Shown here: one piece after another, positions 36,301 to 47,566 of the stretch
Layout: each line of letters opens with the position of its first letter
Numbering within the stretch: position 1 is the stretch's first letter
Assembly (NCBI GenBank): GCA_017163975.1
Contig: JAFFSR010000264.1
Coordinates: 1,674,001 to 1,738,000, forward strand
Direction of reading: 5' to 3'
DNA from: Anastatus disparis
Taxonomy: Eukaryota > Arthropoda > Insecta > Hymenoptera > Eupelmidae
DNA: 64,000 nucleotides
The notes under the pieces: model-generated
What the model was told of the DNA's origin: nothing
What the model saw: only the letters and a program-made list of their open reading frames with translations
Databases searched by the model: none
Translations under genes and position numbers: made by a program

Positions 36301-37050
36301 TGAATGTTCTTTAGAAACTAAAGGACATTTAAGTTACATTTAATCTATTAGAAGAGTAGAAGATTCGGTTTTATAATAATTTAACTTAATTATACAAAAA
36401 TTTAATTAGACTTTCACTAATCTTTATGTGCATAATTTTTGTTTAATTGAATGAGTTTGTCAATATTTTTTTCAATACTTAAAATTTATTGCTTCATTTT
36501 CTGACTTTAATCAGGGAGCGCGGTAGCGTTCCTTACGGCGAGTTAGCGGAGCGCTGGGGTTTTTCCTATTTTTACTTTGAATTTGTGATGTGCAAAGATA
36601 AAATCTTTAAGTAAATAATTATGTTTCGATATCCATAGATTATTTGATTGCAATTATACATAAAATGATTCTTTATATTATGAACAGGTTAGTCTGTCGA
36701 TTTTTTCTTCTATCGGGTTATTTCAGTGTTCCGGCGGATATCAGAGAATCACGGAAGTTTTACGTCAAAATGTTTTCCGGTGGATATGAAAGAAAGAGAG
36801 AGAATACGAGTTCTGCAATTGCTAATATGAGAGATAAATAGATAGAGAGAGAAAGAGAGAGAAAGAGTATGAAAAGTAAGAGAATACGAACTATGTATCT
36901 ATTAATGATAATGAGCGAATGTACTCGAATGAATGTCTTCAGGACTTGCTAAATGTGTTAAGATATCGAAGCAATATAAGAATTTAGTGTCTTCTTCTAT
37001 TCTATATACCTGACAGGCTGCAGAAAAATCACAGGCGTACGCGTTCGCAG
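33302..37050. other. Long AT-rich stretch, no supported gene
   Basis: Two spots stand out. About 34530-34640 is locally CpG-bearing, with TATATATA followed by a less AT-rich stretch, a weak promoter candidate with no coding exon that I can attach. About 36513-36560 is a GC-rich imperfect hairpin (AGCGCGGTAGCG...CGGAGCGCT). 36785-36870 is GA-rich simple sequence. Confidence 0.5.
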
Positions 37051-37054
37051 TTAA

Positions 37055-37608
37055 GGGGGTTATCAAGTAAATCGAGTTGTGTCAGATTACCTTGAAATTT
37101 TGATCATATGTTTATAATAACATTATGTACCTGCTATTAAATTTTTAGAAGCATTAGCGGTACCGTTTTTGAGATATAAAATTCTAAAGTTTCAACTTTT
37201 AACACGTAATCCCTATATTGACGTGCTGTAAAAGGGACGTTTTCAATGATTGTGAATTTGTTTTGTGTCAGAATTAAACCAAAAACTAATTTGTAATTTA
37301 GAATTTCATAAAGAATATATTGATCACAAATTAAAAAATACTAGCGGTACCGTTTTCGAGAAATTACAACTCAAACGTATATACAAATAGAAAATGTCTA
37401 TAGAAAATGTATGAATCTAAGCACGTCAAACGGACAGAGAGTAGTGGTGGAGTAACGACGACTAGTGTGTGCGTGTACATATATAACGCGCCACGTGTGT
37501 GAGCACAGTCGGAATCAAAAGTTAAAACTATAGCGCATGCGCGCAGACGCTTGTTTTGATACTTGGAGCAATAAAACTTTTGTCTCCGACCAGTACTTGA
37601 CAACCTCC
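37055..37608. mobile_element. TIR element with TTAA target site
   Basis: The ends GGGGGTTATCAAGTA and TACTTGACAACCTCC are flanked by TTAA on both sides (37051-37054 and 37609-37612). An inner motif, TAGCGGTACCGTTTTxGAGA, occurs twice (about 37158 and 37334). The 79-codon open frame inside is unremarkable. Piggybac- or Kolobok-type non-autonomous element. Confidence 0.78.
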
Positions 37609-38019
37609 TTAAACGTCCCGTACATGCGAATCAACAGTTAAAAGCGACGAAATTCAAAAGTTAGTAATACCGACTCGGCATTTATCAAGAAAAACCACAA
37701 CAACAAATGAAAAAGTAATAATTGAACATTTTAAAAAATTATGAAGTAATTACATAATATTTTAAAATATTTATAAGTAATAATTGATTAATTTAAGAGT
37801 ATTCAAAAAAATAAGAAGATTAAAATTTTTTTGAAAACAAAGATTTTATGAGTATATAAATATTAGATTGATACAATTAGCTAAAAAACTAGTGTTATTA
37901 TTGAAGTATCAGATTATCGGTAAAGTTCATTAATCTATTGAGATTAGAACTATTGACTTTAAAAAAGTTGTGATATTTCTCCCCAAAAAATTCTTTAAAA
38001 AGGTAAAATTACGGCAACT

Positions 38020-39040
38020 TAGCTTTAAAAAAAATCTTTCACGCTATCTCAGAAGTAAAAAGTGTATTGTCAAAAATTAAAACGAATTTAATACAATCAA
38101 CTATAAAAAAAATAACTTAAAAAAAATCTCTTATAATCTCTAAAAAAAAGGCTTTAACAAAAATACACTTGAAAAAATACTGAGATAAATAATGTGTGCG
38201 GCCAAGTTTTAATACGATTTAAAATAATATTGCTTACAAATGATTTTGTACATATATTTTTATGATAACAATGAATCAGTAAAAAATTTCTTTGTTAAAA
38301 ATAGAGTATAAAAAAGCCATATAAAATGTTATTGAAACTTGATTTGAAAAATTAACGCAAAAGTAAGAGTAAAAGTAATATTACAGCTATAAACTTGTCA
38401 GGCCCACTCTACAAAAGTTATAAATATCATTAAAGTTTTAAAATTAGATTATTTGTTTACTAAATACGAAATCATCAAAATTAATATAAATTTTTCCAAG
38501 CATTCTAAAAAGTCAATATTAAAAAATGTTGTAAATGGATATTTTTAAAGTGTTTATCATATTATAAAAACATGTATTATAATATATTTAAAAAAATATA
38601 ACTTTTGAAGGGTGGGCCTGGCAAGTTTATAGCTATAATGTTATTTTTATTCTTACTTTTACGTTAATTATTCCAATCAAAGTTGTATTATTTTTTAATT
38701 TTGTTGAAGATATTTTATAGTTTCAATAACATTTTATATGGCTTTTTTATACTCTATTTTTAACAAAGAAATTTTTGATTGATTCATTATTATCATAAAA
38801 ATATATGTACAAAATCATTTATAAGCATTACTATTTTAAATAGTATTAAAGCTTGGCCACACATAGTTGATTTCAGTATTTTTTCAAGTGTATTTTTGTT
38901 AAAGCCTTTTTTTTAGAGATATTATAACAGACTTTTTTAGTTAATTTTTTTTTGAGTTGATTGTATTAAATTCGTTTTAATTTTATGGCAGATCATTTTT
39001 TACTTCCGAGACAGCGTGAAAGATTTTTTTTTAAGTTTTC
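38020..39040. mobile_element. Large foldback element, arms about 390 bp
   Basis: The outer ends read AAAAAATCTTTCACGCT and complement; the inner arm ends read AGCTATAAACTTGxCAGGCC and complement; the loop is about 38440-38590. The left arm lacks about 45 bp present in the right arm. A lone arm of the same family lies at 42285-42690. No coding capacity. Confidence 0.88.
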
Positions 39041-39931
39041 TTCTGTCTTTATTTTGAGTAATCATAATTTATCGAAAGAAAAAGGTATTCTTTTGTGATT
39101 GCTTCTTAAAGGCTATAAAAGTATAATCAGAAATTATAACTCAGATATTATAATTTAAAATCTTTAATCTTTTACCTAATTAATGATTCCGACTAAACCT
39201 GCATAAAAATAAGAATCTAATTACCTTGAAACAGTAAAATTATTGTTTAAGTTTAAGTAATATTGCTTAAGTTATTTATGACGTCTTAAATGATAATTTG
39301 ACCACGCCTCTATATAAAGTTGTATTTGAATCACGAAAAACGTTATGCGTATATTTCGGATCTAATAATCATAAAACTTTATTCAATGTCAAAATGTTTT
39401 ATTATTTTAAATCTAGTTTACTTCAATATTAAATCAATATTTAGGTAATAAACATACGGAAAGATATGATAATCTTATGAATAAGTTTCCGTATGAAATA
39501 GTTATTTAAAATTGAAAAAATTATATATATATGTACTTTAAATAGTTTGCTACTTAAATTTTCACTATATCTGCTTCTTCTATAAATTTAATACCATTCT
39601 TCTATAATTTGTTGTACTAAGGAAAAATCAATAACATTTTTATATAATGTTGGTTTTTAAATTACATGAAAAGATTATTTTATTTGTTTTGTATTTATAA
39701 AATTAATATTTACATAATAAGATTAAATATATTATAAAAACTTTTTCTACCTATAATAGCAGACGTCAATTTAGAGATAATATATACTATAAGCATTTAT
39801 CATAATTTGTTGCTTAAAGACTAAAAAAAGTTATTATTCTAGGGCGCAGATATTTTAATCTTTATATTTTTTTACTTATTATAATATGATACATGAATAA
39901 TTTATTTTATTTTTGTAGTAACAAGTTAAAA
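39041..39931 (-). repeat. 3' spacer of the 643-aa gene
   Basis: This is the family spacer in reverse complement. It is closest to the diverged spacer at 15573-17440 rather than to the array spacer. No coding sequence. Confidence 0.75.
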
Positions 39932-41863
39932 TTAATATTTACACAATGAGATAAAATATATTATAAAAACTTTTGTACAATAGTAGAATTTATGCATTTC
40001 CTCTTTAGAAATTGCATCCGGACATTCAGGGATGCAATCAATGTTTTGTTTTTCTGATTCTACATCGTGATTTTCAAAAAAAGTGTTCAGGAAATCTTCA
40101 AAGCTTTCTTCAAACTTTATTTCCGCTTTTTGATAAGGCGTTGACGTTTCGTTGGTATAAGAAAAAACATGATCCCTTAATTTTTTCGAGAGTTTATGCA
40201 TTTCCTCTTTAGAAATTGCATCCGGACATTCATCAATGCAATCCATGTCTTGTTTTTCTGATTCTACATCGCGATTTTCAAAAAAAGTGTTCAGAAAATC
40301 TTCAAAGCTTTCTTCAAACTTTATTTCGTCTTCTTGATAAGGTTCCGATGTTTTGTTGGTATAAGAAAAAACATTATCCCGTAATTTCTTCGTGAGCTTA
40401 TGCATTTCCTCTTTAGAAATTGCATCCGGACATTCAGGGATGCAATCAATGTTTTGTTTTTCTGATTCTACATCGTGATTTTCAAAAAAAGTGTTCAGGA
40501 AATCTTCAAAGTTTTCTTCAAACTTTATTTCCGCTTTTTGATAAGGCGTTGACGTTTCGTTGGTATAAGAAAAAACATGATCCCTTAATTTTTTCGAGAG
40601 TTTATGCATTTCCTCTTTAGAAATTGCATCCGGACATTCATCAATGCAATCCATGTCTTGTTTTTCTGATTCTACATCGCGATTTTCAAAAAAAGTGTTC
40701 AGAAAATCTTCAAAGCTTTCTTCAAACTTTATTTCGTCTTCTTGATAAGGTTCCGATGTTTTGTTGGTATAAGAAAAAACATTATCCCTTAATTTCTTCG
40801 TGAGCTTATGCATTTCCTCTTTAGAAATTGCATCCGGACATTCATCAATGCAATCCATGTTTTGTTTTTCTGATTTTACATCGTGATTTTCAAAAAAAGT
40901 GTTCAGGAAATCTTCAAAGCTTTCTTCAAACTTTATTTCCGCTTTTTGATAAGGCGTTGACGTTTCGTTGGTATAAGAAAAAACATGATCCCTTAATTTT
41001 TTCGAGAGTTTATGCATTTCCTCTTTAGAAATTGCATCCGGACATTCATCAATGCAATCCATGTTTTGTTTTTCTGATTCTACATCGCGATTTTCAAAAA
41101 AAGTGTTCAGGAAATCTTCAAAGCTTTCTTCAAACTTTATTTCGTCTTCTTGATAAGGTTCCGATGTTTTGTTGGTATAAGAAAAAACATTATCCCTTAA
41201 TTTCTTCGTGAGCTTATACATTTCCTCTATAGGAATTGCATCCGGATATTCAGGGATGCAATCCATGTTTTGTTTTTCTGATTCTACATCGTAATTTTCA
41301 AAAAAAGTGTTCAGGAAACCTTCAAAGCTTTTTTCAAACTTTATTTCGTCTTCTTGATAAGGTTTCGACGTTTCGTTGGTGTAAGAGTAAACATTATCTC
41401 TGAATTTCTTCGAGCGCTTATACATTTTCTCTATAGGAATTGCATCCGGACATTCAGGGATGCAATCCATGTTTTGTTTTTCTAATTCTATATCGTAATT
41501 TTCAGAAAAAGTGTCTAGGAAATCTTCAAAGCTTTCTTCATATTCTATTTCGTCTTCTCGATAAGGTTCTATATCGTGATTTTCAGAAAAAGTGTCTAGG
41601 AAATCTGCAAAGCTTTCTTTATATTCTATTTCATCTTCTCGATATGGTTCTATATCGTGATTTTTAGAAAAAGTGTCTAGGAAATCTTCAAAGCTTTCTT
41701 CATATTCTATTTCTTCTTCTCGGTGAGATAAATCTGAACTGAAATATGACGAGCTTTCTGGTATAAGTTCCATTGGTGGGCTAGTTGAATTCCACTCTTC
41801 AGAACTTACGATGCAATGTGTAGCCAATGTAGACCAAGTAGTAATTGTATTTGATGAATCCAT
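39932..41863 (-). CDS. 643-aa family member with 27-aa and 68-aa repeats, unknown function
   Basis: This is an intact intronless gene. Residues 1-46 are the family leader. Three 27-aa acidic modules follow, then seven complete 68-aa modules of the form SEKQNMDCIPECPDAISKEE, HKLxKKLRDxVFSYTN and EIKFEESFEDFLNTFFENxD. From the second 68-aa module on, two subtypes alternate (LSKKLRDHVFSYTNETSTPY and LTKKLRDNVFSYTNKTSEPY), giving a 408-bp higher-order repeat. The eighth module breaks off after EEMHK, and the last 18 residues (FYYCTKVFIIYFISLCKY) are translated 3' spacer. The 27-aa module equals the acidic end of the 68-aa module, so the long form is the short one plus a 41-aa insert. No signal peptide; function unknown. 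Confidence 0.82.
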   Translation of the reverse strand: MDSSNTITTWSTLATHCIVSSEEWNSTSPPMELIPESSSYFSSDLSHREEEIEYEESFEDFLDTFSKNHDIEPYREDEIEYKESFADFLDTFSENHDIEPYREDEIEYEESFEDFLDTFSENYDIELEKQNMDCIPECPDAIPIEKMYKRSKKFRDNVYSYTNETSKPYQEDEIKFEKSFEGFLNTFFENYDVESEKQNMDCIPEYPDAIPIEEMYKLTKKLRDNVFSYTNKTSEPYQEDEIKFEESFEDFLNTFFENRDVESEKQNMDCIDECPDAISKEEMHKLSKKLRDHVFSYTNETSTPYQKAEIKFEESFEDFLNTFFENHDVKSEKQNMDCIDECPDAISKEEMHKLTKKLRDNVFSYTNKTSEPYQEDEIKFEESFEDFLNTFFENRDVESEKQDMDCIDECPDAISKEEMHKLSKKLRDHVFSYTNETSTPYQKAEIKFEENFEDFLNTFFENHDVESEKQNIDCIPECPDAISKEEMHKLTKKLRDNVFSYTNKTSEPYQEDEIKFEESFEDFLNTFFENRDVESEKQDMDCIDECPDAISKEEMHKLSKKLRDHVFSYTNETSTPYQKAEIKFEESFEDFLNTFFENHDVESEKQNIDCIPECPDAISKEEMHKFYYCTKVFIIYFISLCKY

Positions 41864-42063
41864 GTTAAAATAAGGTCGTTAGAAGATGTCGCTTCTTCAA
41901 GAGTAGAAGTCTAAATGATTCTGTTTGATCATACATCCGTATTTATAGAATACCGTATTAATAATCTCAAACCCGTTAGGTATAAAGGTATAAAAGTATC
42001 GTATGAAGTAGATCATATCAAAGATCCCGAGTCACTAATGTATTTAGGTATAAAAGCATGGGG
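41864..42063 (-). promoter_or_regulatory. Promoter and 5' UTR of the 643-aa gene
   Basis: On the minus strand TATAAATA is at 41947-41940 and the initiator A at 41916. Both upstream boxes are present to about 42063 but slightly more diverged than in the array. Confidence 0.7.
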
Positions 42064-42284
42064 TCATTAATAATTCGAATATGATATTTTGAAACTAAAG
42101 AAATTAGGTAAATCCCTCATTAAGTACTTTTACCATAGTTCACCTTTCCATTCATGATCCAGGATTTTGGTTTCTTTTTGATCCACGATTGGTTTTACAT
42201 TTAACATACCTAATAAAAGTATTATAAACCCCATTGTAAAATCTCATGTTAACTTAACCCCAAAAAAACCTTTAAAACTACGTT

Positions 42285-42690
42285 AAGTTACCTTTAAAAA
42301 AAATCTTTCACGCTATTTCAGAAGTAAAAAGTGTTTTGTCATAAAATTAAAACGAATTTAATACAATTAACTAAAAAAAATAAACTAAAAAAATCTGTTA
42401 TAATATCTCTAAAAAAAAGGCTTTAATAAAAATACACTTGAAAAAATACTGAAATCAATAATGTGTGGCCAAGTTTTAATACGGTTTAAAATAATAATGC
42501 TTAAAAATGATTTTGTTCATATATCTTTATGATAACAATGAATCAATAAAAAATTTCTTTGTTAAAAATAGAGTATAAAAAAGCCATATAAATGTTATAA
42601 AATATCTTCAACAAAATTAGAAAATAATACAACTTTGATTTGAATAATTAACGTAAAAGTAAGAATAAAAGTTATAATATAGCTATATTT
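42285..42690. mobile_element. Single arm of the 38-kb foldback family
   Basis: This matches the left arm of 38020-39040 from its outer end (AAAAAATCTTTCACGCTATxT) inward, and keeps the 45-bp part missing there. No opposite arm follows. Its outer end faces the 643-aa gene. Confidence 0.8.
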
Positions 42691-42717
42691 TGAATATTTA
42701 TGTTGCGTAATTACTAT

Positions 42718-42812
42718 ACAGAGGATGGGTGGGGGGTGGGGGGGGGGGGATAAATTTTTTTACATAGGGGCGGGGGTCTTTTTTTGTAAAAAAATACGTT
42801 ACGTAATTTGTG
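42718..42812. repeat. G-rich low-complexity tract
   Basis: Runs of G (one of eleven bases near 42739-42749) and GGGGCGGGGG sit in otherwise AT-rich DNA. They are flanked by GCGTAATTAC and TTACGTAATT, which may be ends of an unrecognised element. Such a tract could form a quadruplex. Confidence 0.6.
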
Positions 42813-45009
42813 AATAGACCCTATAAGTTACAATAAATACATTTTAAAAATATAGGATCTAATTTTTTATTATTTTTTTTATTTAACGTTTCTGTATTTA
42901 TGCTATCATTGCAATATTTATTAGCAATGAAGGTTTTTAGTGTGTTTAACATAAACGTTATATTTTTACAAAAAGTGCATTGCATGCGGCCTTGGGTTCC
43001 TCGCAATTTTCTTAGTACTACATACTAGATCTAAGTTTACTTATGTTAGGAAATGAATGTGCTGCGAGATAAATTAATTCTTGTCAATGTTTATTTCAAT
43101 ATTTAAAAAATTAAATATTTTTTTAATATTTAAAGTTCATACTTTGTTGTTTTAGGCTTTAATCAATAGTTTGCGAAGATGTTTGTCTATTTACACTGTA
43201 TTTGTAAATGAAAAACATGCAAATTTCATTTTTAAATCTTAAAAAATATTAAAATTCATTCTAAGATTCTTTTTGTATAACTTTTAAAAATATTTCTTAT
43301 AAAAAATTACTCATAAAATTAAAAATTAAAAATTAAAATAATTGTGTAAAATTTTAAGACCATTAAATTAGTTAAAAATAATCATTTTGCAAATACCTCG
43401 CACTGTGACGACTTAAATGAATCATTTTATTCCTACCCCAACAGTAATGGCCACTTTATTAACTCGAAAAGCGGGCCGAAAGCAAGATATAACTGACTTC
43501 TAAAACATTGACGGGAATAAAGTACTTTATTCCAGCTGAATGAAAAATTATGAATTTAAAGAATTTTTCTTAAGATTTGTAACAAATGATCAAATTAATT
43601 GATAAAATTAAAAAAAATACTATATTTCAATAAAAATTAATATATTGAAAAAATTATGAAATTTTATTATTAAATTTTTAAAATAATTGAAATAAATAAA
43701 GAAATTTGTTCTCAATAAATATTTATCATGAGAATTTATGTTCATAATTCACAATAATATGTGATTATTAAAATAATTTATATTTTCATTTCTTCAATCA
43801 GTTCGAAGTTAATAAACTAGCCATGGCTGAGGTAAGAATAAAGTAAAATATGCAACACGAGAGCGTAGTCTATTTCTGCATCAGGAATTTACTTCCTTTC
43901 AGGAGAAATATGCGACTTTACTCTCTGCATAATGTACTATCCTTTTTCTATTAATTTTAAAAACAATGCTCTAAAGATTATTTTATTTTTTATTTAAATG
44001 AAAAGTCTTTTGGAAGAGTTTAAAAACAAAAGTTTTATGAAATTAAGGAAAAATTGACTCAAAAAGTTTTTCTTGATAAGAATTCATGTGATGAATCCAT
44101 TATTACTCTTTTACGCTGTTGATGTTACGAATTTTAATGAAGATTAACATAAAACGGCTAACGATGATAATTATGATCCGAAATTGCTTAAAATCTTAAG
44201 TTACAATAAACCTCATTTATAATTCTGTATATTATTTCACTAAATATAATTACACAATGAAAATTAATTAAAATTAAAAGATGAAATTTCTCATTTATTT
44301 TTGGAGCGAGAGAGAGACATTCTTTAATTTCGATAGCTACTTCTTTCTTGATATGCATCAGCTAAAATGTAAGCAAAAGGAGACATCATTATCTAAAGTC
44401 AACAATGTAAAGCTCATAAAAAATTGTGATAAAACAAATATAACTTTAATATTTTATGAGTGTTATGTAGGTATTAGATGTTTTCATTAAATCGCGATGA
44501 ATTAAAAGATATCAAACCATTAATAAAATGCATTCACAAAATAAGGTTAAAAAAATCTAACTTAAAATATTTTTAAAACTAGTGAATGTAATGAATTGTC
44601 TGTAGAATTTAGTTGAAAGATATTACAAGAAAATCATTCTTCAAATTTAAACATTGATTGCTTTTAATATAATTGAATTGGCGTAGAGGAATGAAAATTT
44701 ATTTTCTACACTAAAAAGGAATTTGGTAATAAAAAGGTTAATTTTAAATGTTAGCTCTGTGTTCTATTTCACATACATACTATATTTTTTTTTATTTATT
44801 AATTTATTTTAGATTATTTAACTATCAGCGTTATTATTATTCTTATGTAAATTGAAAATTTATTTTACATGCAATAATTAAAAATGAATTGTTTTGAATT
44901 CATTTTGAAAGTTGTAAAAATTTACATGATTAGACTAAATGTAATTTCAGAATTTTATTTAATGTTGCTGTATTTATGGTATTATTGCGATGCTAATTAG
45001 CGACGGAGG
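42813..45009. other. AT-rich DNA, no supported gene
   Basis: It holds the block at 43425-43478 shared with the array units. A possible first exon at 43800-43831 (TCAGT initiator, then ATGGCTGAG followed by GTAAGA) was seen, but no downstream exon was identified. Confidence 0.5.
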
Positions 45010-45044
45010 TCGTCAGTGTGTTTGTGAACAAAGCACATGTAACG

Positions 45045-45142
45045 AGTACAGTGGTGCTTGTATCATTCGGCCGAGAGCGGGAATCAAATTCGATACCTCG
45101 AGATTACAAATCCATCGCTCTACCGACTGAATCACTGACGAA
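45045..45142 (-). other. Degenerate tRNA-like sequence
   Basis: The reverse strand reads TGATTCAGTCGGTAGAGCGA (A-box-like), ATTTGTAATC (would-be anticodon TGT) and a damaged B box (GGTATCGAATTTGATTCC). Extra bases in the T arm and weak stems make a working tRNA unlikely; a SINE head or tRNA pseudogene fits better. Confidence 0.5.
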
Positions 45143-45554
45143 CTCATATATTATAATATATTTTAAAGTATGTTTGTTTATTTTAGTTATTCTCATTTGT
45201 ACTAATGCGTGACTAAATTTTAAAAAAAAAAGTTTAAATATAAACATTATCATTTTAAATTTTTCATTTTTCTATCTACGTTAATATTCGTTGTGAAATT
45301 TTTATACCTGCAATAAAATTAGAAGAAAATTAGTTAGAGAGTACTTTTTGGAAATTCTGATTTTGATTTGTACATTTCAAGCTTAGTTTTTGAATTATTT
45401 TTGCTTGTCCATAAATGTGGAACCAATTCAGTTATCTTCGCAACTTGTTTAAAATGAGAGTTTAAGCTTTGATTTTAACATTTCTTATGATTACTTTTAT
45501 TATAATATCACAAAAAAAGACCATATCTATTTTAAGAATTTTTAAAAATAGTAT

Positions 45555-45672
45555 ATTACGCACCAAGGGAGGGAAGGGGGACATTCTAGCCCGCGTGTAT
45601 GTTATCGCTCGAGCCGAAGGCGAGGGCGATAAACGCGCGGGTTAAGATGTCCTCCTTCACTCCCGTGGCGCG
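45555..45672. other. GC-rich imperfect hairpin, about 115 bp
   Basis: Arms TACGCACCAAGGGAGG...CCCGCG and CGCGCGGGTTAAGATGTCC...GGCGCGTA pair with few mismatches around TTATCGC/GCGATAA. It directly abuts the TIR element that follows and may be part of it. Confidence 0.7.
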
Positions 45673-45675
45673 TAT

Positions 45676-46372
45676 ACAATTTTTTACCATAGCCAAGCCG
45701 AAAGTTGTCAACTAAAATTACGTATAACGTAGACGTTATGTTATATTGTTCTACTAGATACACTACACGATATCACACTTCACGGTAACACTCGTAATGA
45801 TAATTCATTAATAAAAAAAGATGTTATGAATTATTCTAATTTTTCATCACACACATTTTTAAAGATTCTATGCTTTGTTTTACTATATACACTACACGAT
45901 AACACACTACACGGTAACACTCGTAATAATAGTTCATTAATAAAAAAAAATTTTATTATTTAATGTGATAGAGTTATTCTTTGATACACTCTGTTTCAAT
46001 GCACACATTTTTCATCACACACATTTTTAACTAAATAATAATATAATACAATGTATACATACGCATTATAATGTATACATTTTGTTTTTTTTGTTTTAAA
46101 TTTAAGAGATTTTGAAAAAGAAACAGAAAAAGATTTTGATATCTGCCTTTGTTTTGTTCTTACTATGACTTTTGATGAAGAGCAAAATATTAGACATTAT
46201 ATGGGGAAAAGAAAGAGACGGAGAGATATAACGTATGCTATACTCTGTCGTTAGCGCCTGCGCAGAACGTTCTTTTTGCTTCCTGCCCTGGCAAGAATGT
46301 GAGATTTTCGGTTGAAGTAGTGGGGATGAAAGTAGAAACTTTCGGGTTGGATATGGTAAAAAAATTATATAC
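45676..46372. mobile_element. TIR element with ACCATAGCCAAGCCGAAAG ends
   Basis: The left end is TTTTTACCATAGCCAAGCCG and the right end GGTTGGATATGGTAAAAA, preceded by ACTTTCG. Related ends bound a 130-bp element in the zinc-finger gene intron. Internally ACTACACGATAxCACACTxC is repeated (45762 and 45888). No transposase. Confidence 0.65.
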
Positions 46373-47200
46373 ATCAGTGTTTGCAAACGTTATTCTATAA
46401 ACTATTTATTTTACGATCATAAAAGAAGCTTGAATTTTATTTTTCAAAGCATGCCTGAAGTCTATTCTACCACTTTTATTTTTACACCGTGAAGTGAGTA
46501 GCTTTATAATGTAAAAATATTAGTAAAAAAAACGAAAGAATAATAATAACGTAAGCTTCTAATGGAATCAAAAGTGAAATCATTAATAAAATTCTCGTTT
46601 TACTTTGTAAGACGCGTTATACAAAAAATAAGTAATTTTTAACAAAAGCTAAAGATTAAATATATACCAGTCATTATCAACAATTATCTAAAAATCTATT
46701 TATATTTCGGTATTTAAAAATTTTTTTTTCATGTAGATTCCTTTTTTTACTGATTCATTTGTTTAATTATTTAATTAAGACATCTAATTTTTTTTGTGTT
46801 TCATTTAAAATTAAAAGATAGAAATTAAAGGTAATCAGAGATATCAAATTTTCTAATTCTTCGTATTCTTTGTATAAACAATTCGCGATTACGAATAGTT
46901 TTAGATATAGTCACATGATTTTATAACTGTCAAAAGAATAAATCGATGAATTTAATCAGTTGAAGAACATTAAAAAAGTATAAATTAATGTTATTAATCT
47001 TTTTAATTATCAAGATATGATTTTACTTCATACAAAGTAAAAAATGTGCCTTTTAATCTTTAGCAAAGAAAAAACACATCGAATTTACCTCTATCAGTTA
47101 TACAATCTTAAATCTACTCCTTTATAAAGTATTAGAAAACTGTACTCTTCAACTTTAAATTTCCAATTTTTCCCTCTTTTGAATTTAGAGTGTAGACGTT
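46373..47200. other. AT-rich DNA, no gene seen
   Basis: No protein motif, repeat end or RNA gene was recognised. Confidence 0.55.
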
Positions 47201-47224
47201 AATTTAGAAATAATATATATTATA

Positions 47225-47470
47225 GTATGTTCAGAAACTTTTTAAAATCATCTTCATATTCCATTTTCTCTTCTGCATAAGACACATATGTCTCACTTGT
47301 ATAAAAGATAACATCTTTGAACTTTTTCGAAAGTTGATACATTTTTCTTATACTTATTGCATTCGGACATTCAGGGATGCAATTCATGTTTTATTTTTCA
47401 TCGACCAGCTCTGCATCGTGACCTCCCGTGGATTTAAAAATTGATGACACTGGTGCATTAGTAGCTTGAA
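47225..47470 (-). pseudogene. Decayed fragment of the modular gene family
   Basis: Reverse translation gives NAPVSSIF, then DEK, a stop, NMNCIPECPNAIS, MYQLSKKFKDVIFYTSETY and EYEDDFKKFLNIL followed by a stop. It aligns with the second half of the array protein and one 68-aa-type module. The stop replaces the Gln of the family EKQN motif (CAA to TAA). The leader and promoter are absent. Family 3' spacer sequence follows at 47190-47225. Confidence 0.8.
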
Positions 47471-47566
47471 GTCCAAAATATCTTAAGTCTTTTCCATCTA
47501 CTATTATAGATAGAAAAAGGAACATCTCCGAACTTTTTTTTAATATAAGAATTATCGAATAGGGCT

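Noticed and set aside
37364..37603. 79-codon minus-strand open frame
   Set aside because: It lies entirely within the TTAA element and shows no protein features.
40012..41667. Plus-strand open frames opposite the 643-aa gene
   Set aside because: They recur with the 408-bp repeat and are antisense shadows of the coding modules.
45045..45142. Functional tRNA-Thr gene
   Set aside because: The B box is damaged, the T arm has extra bases and the stems do not pair well.
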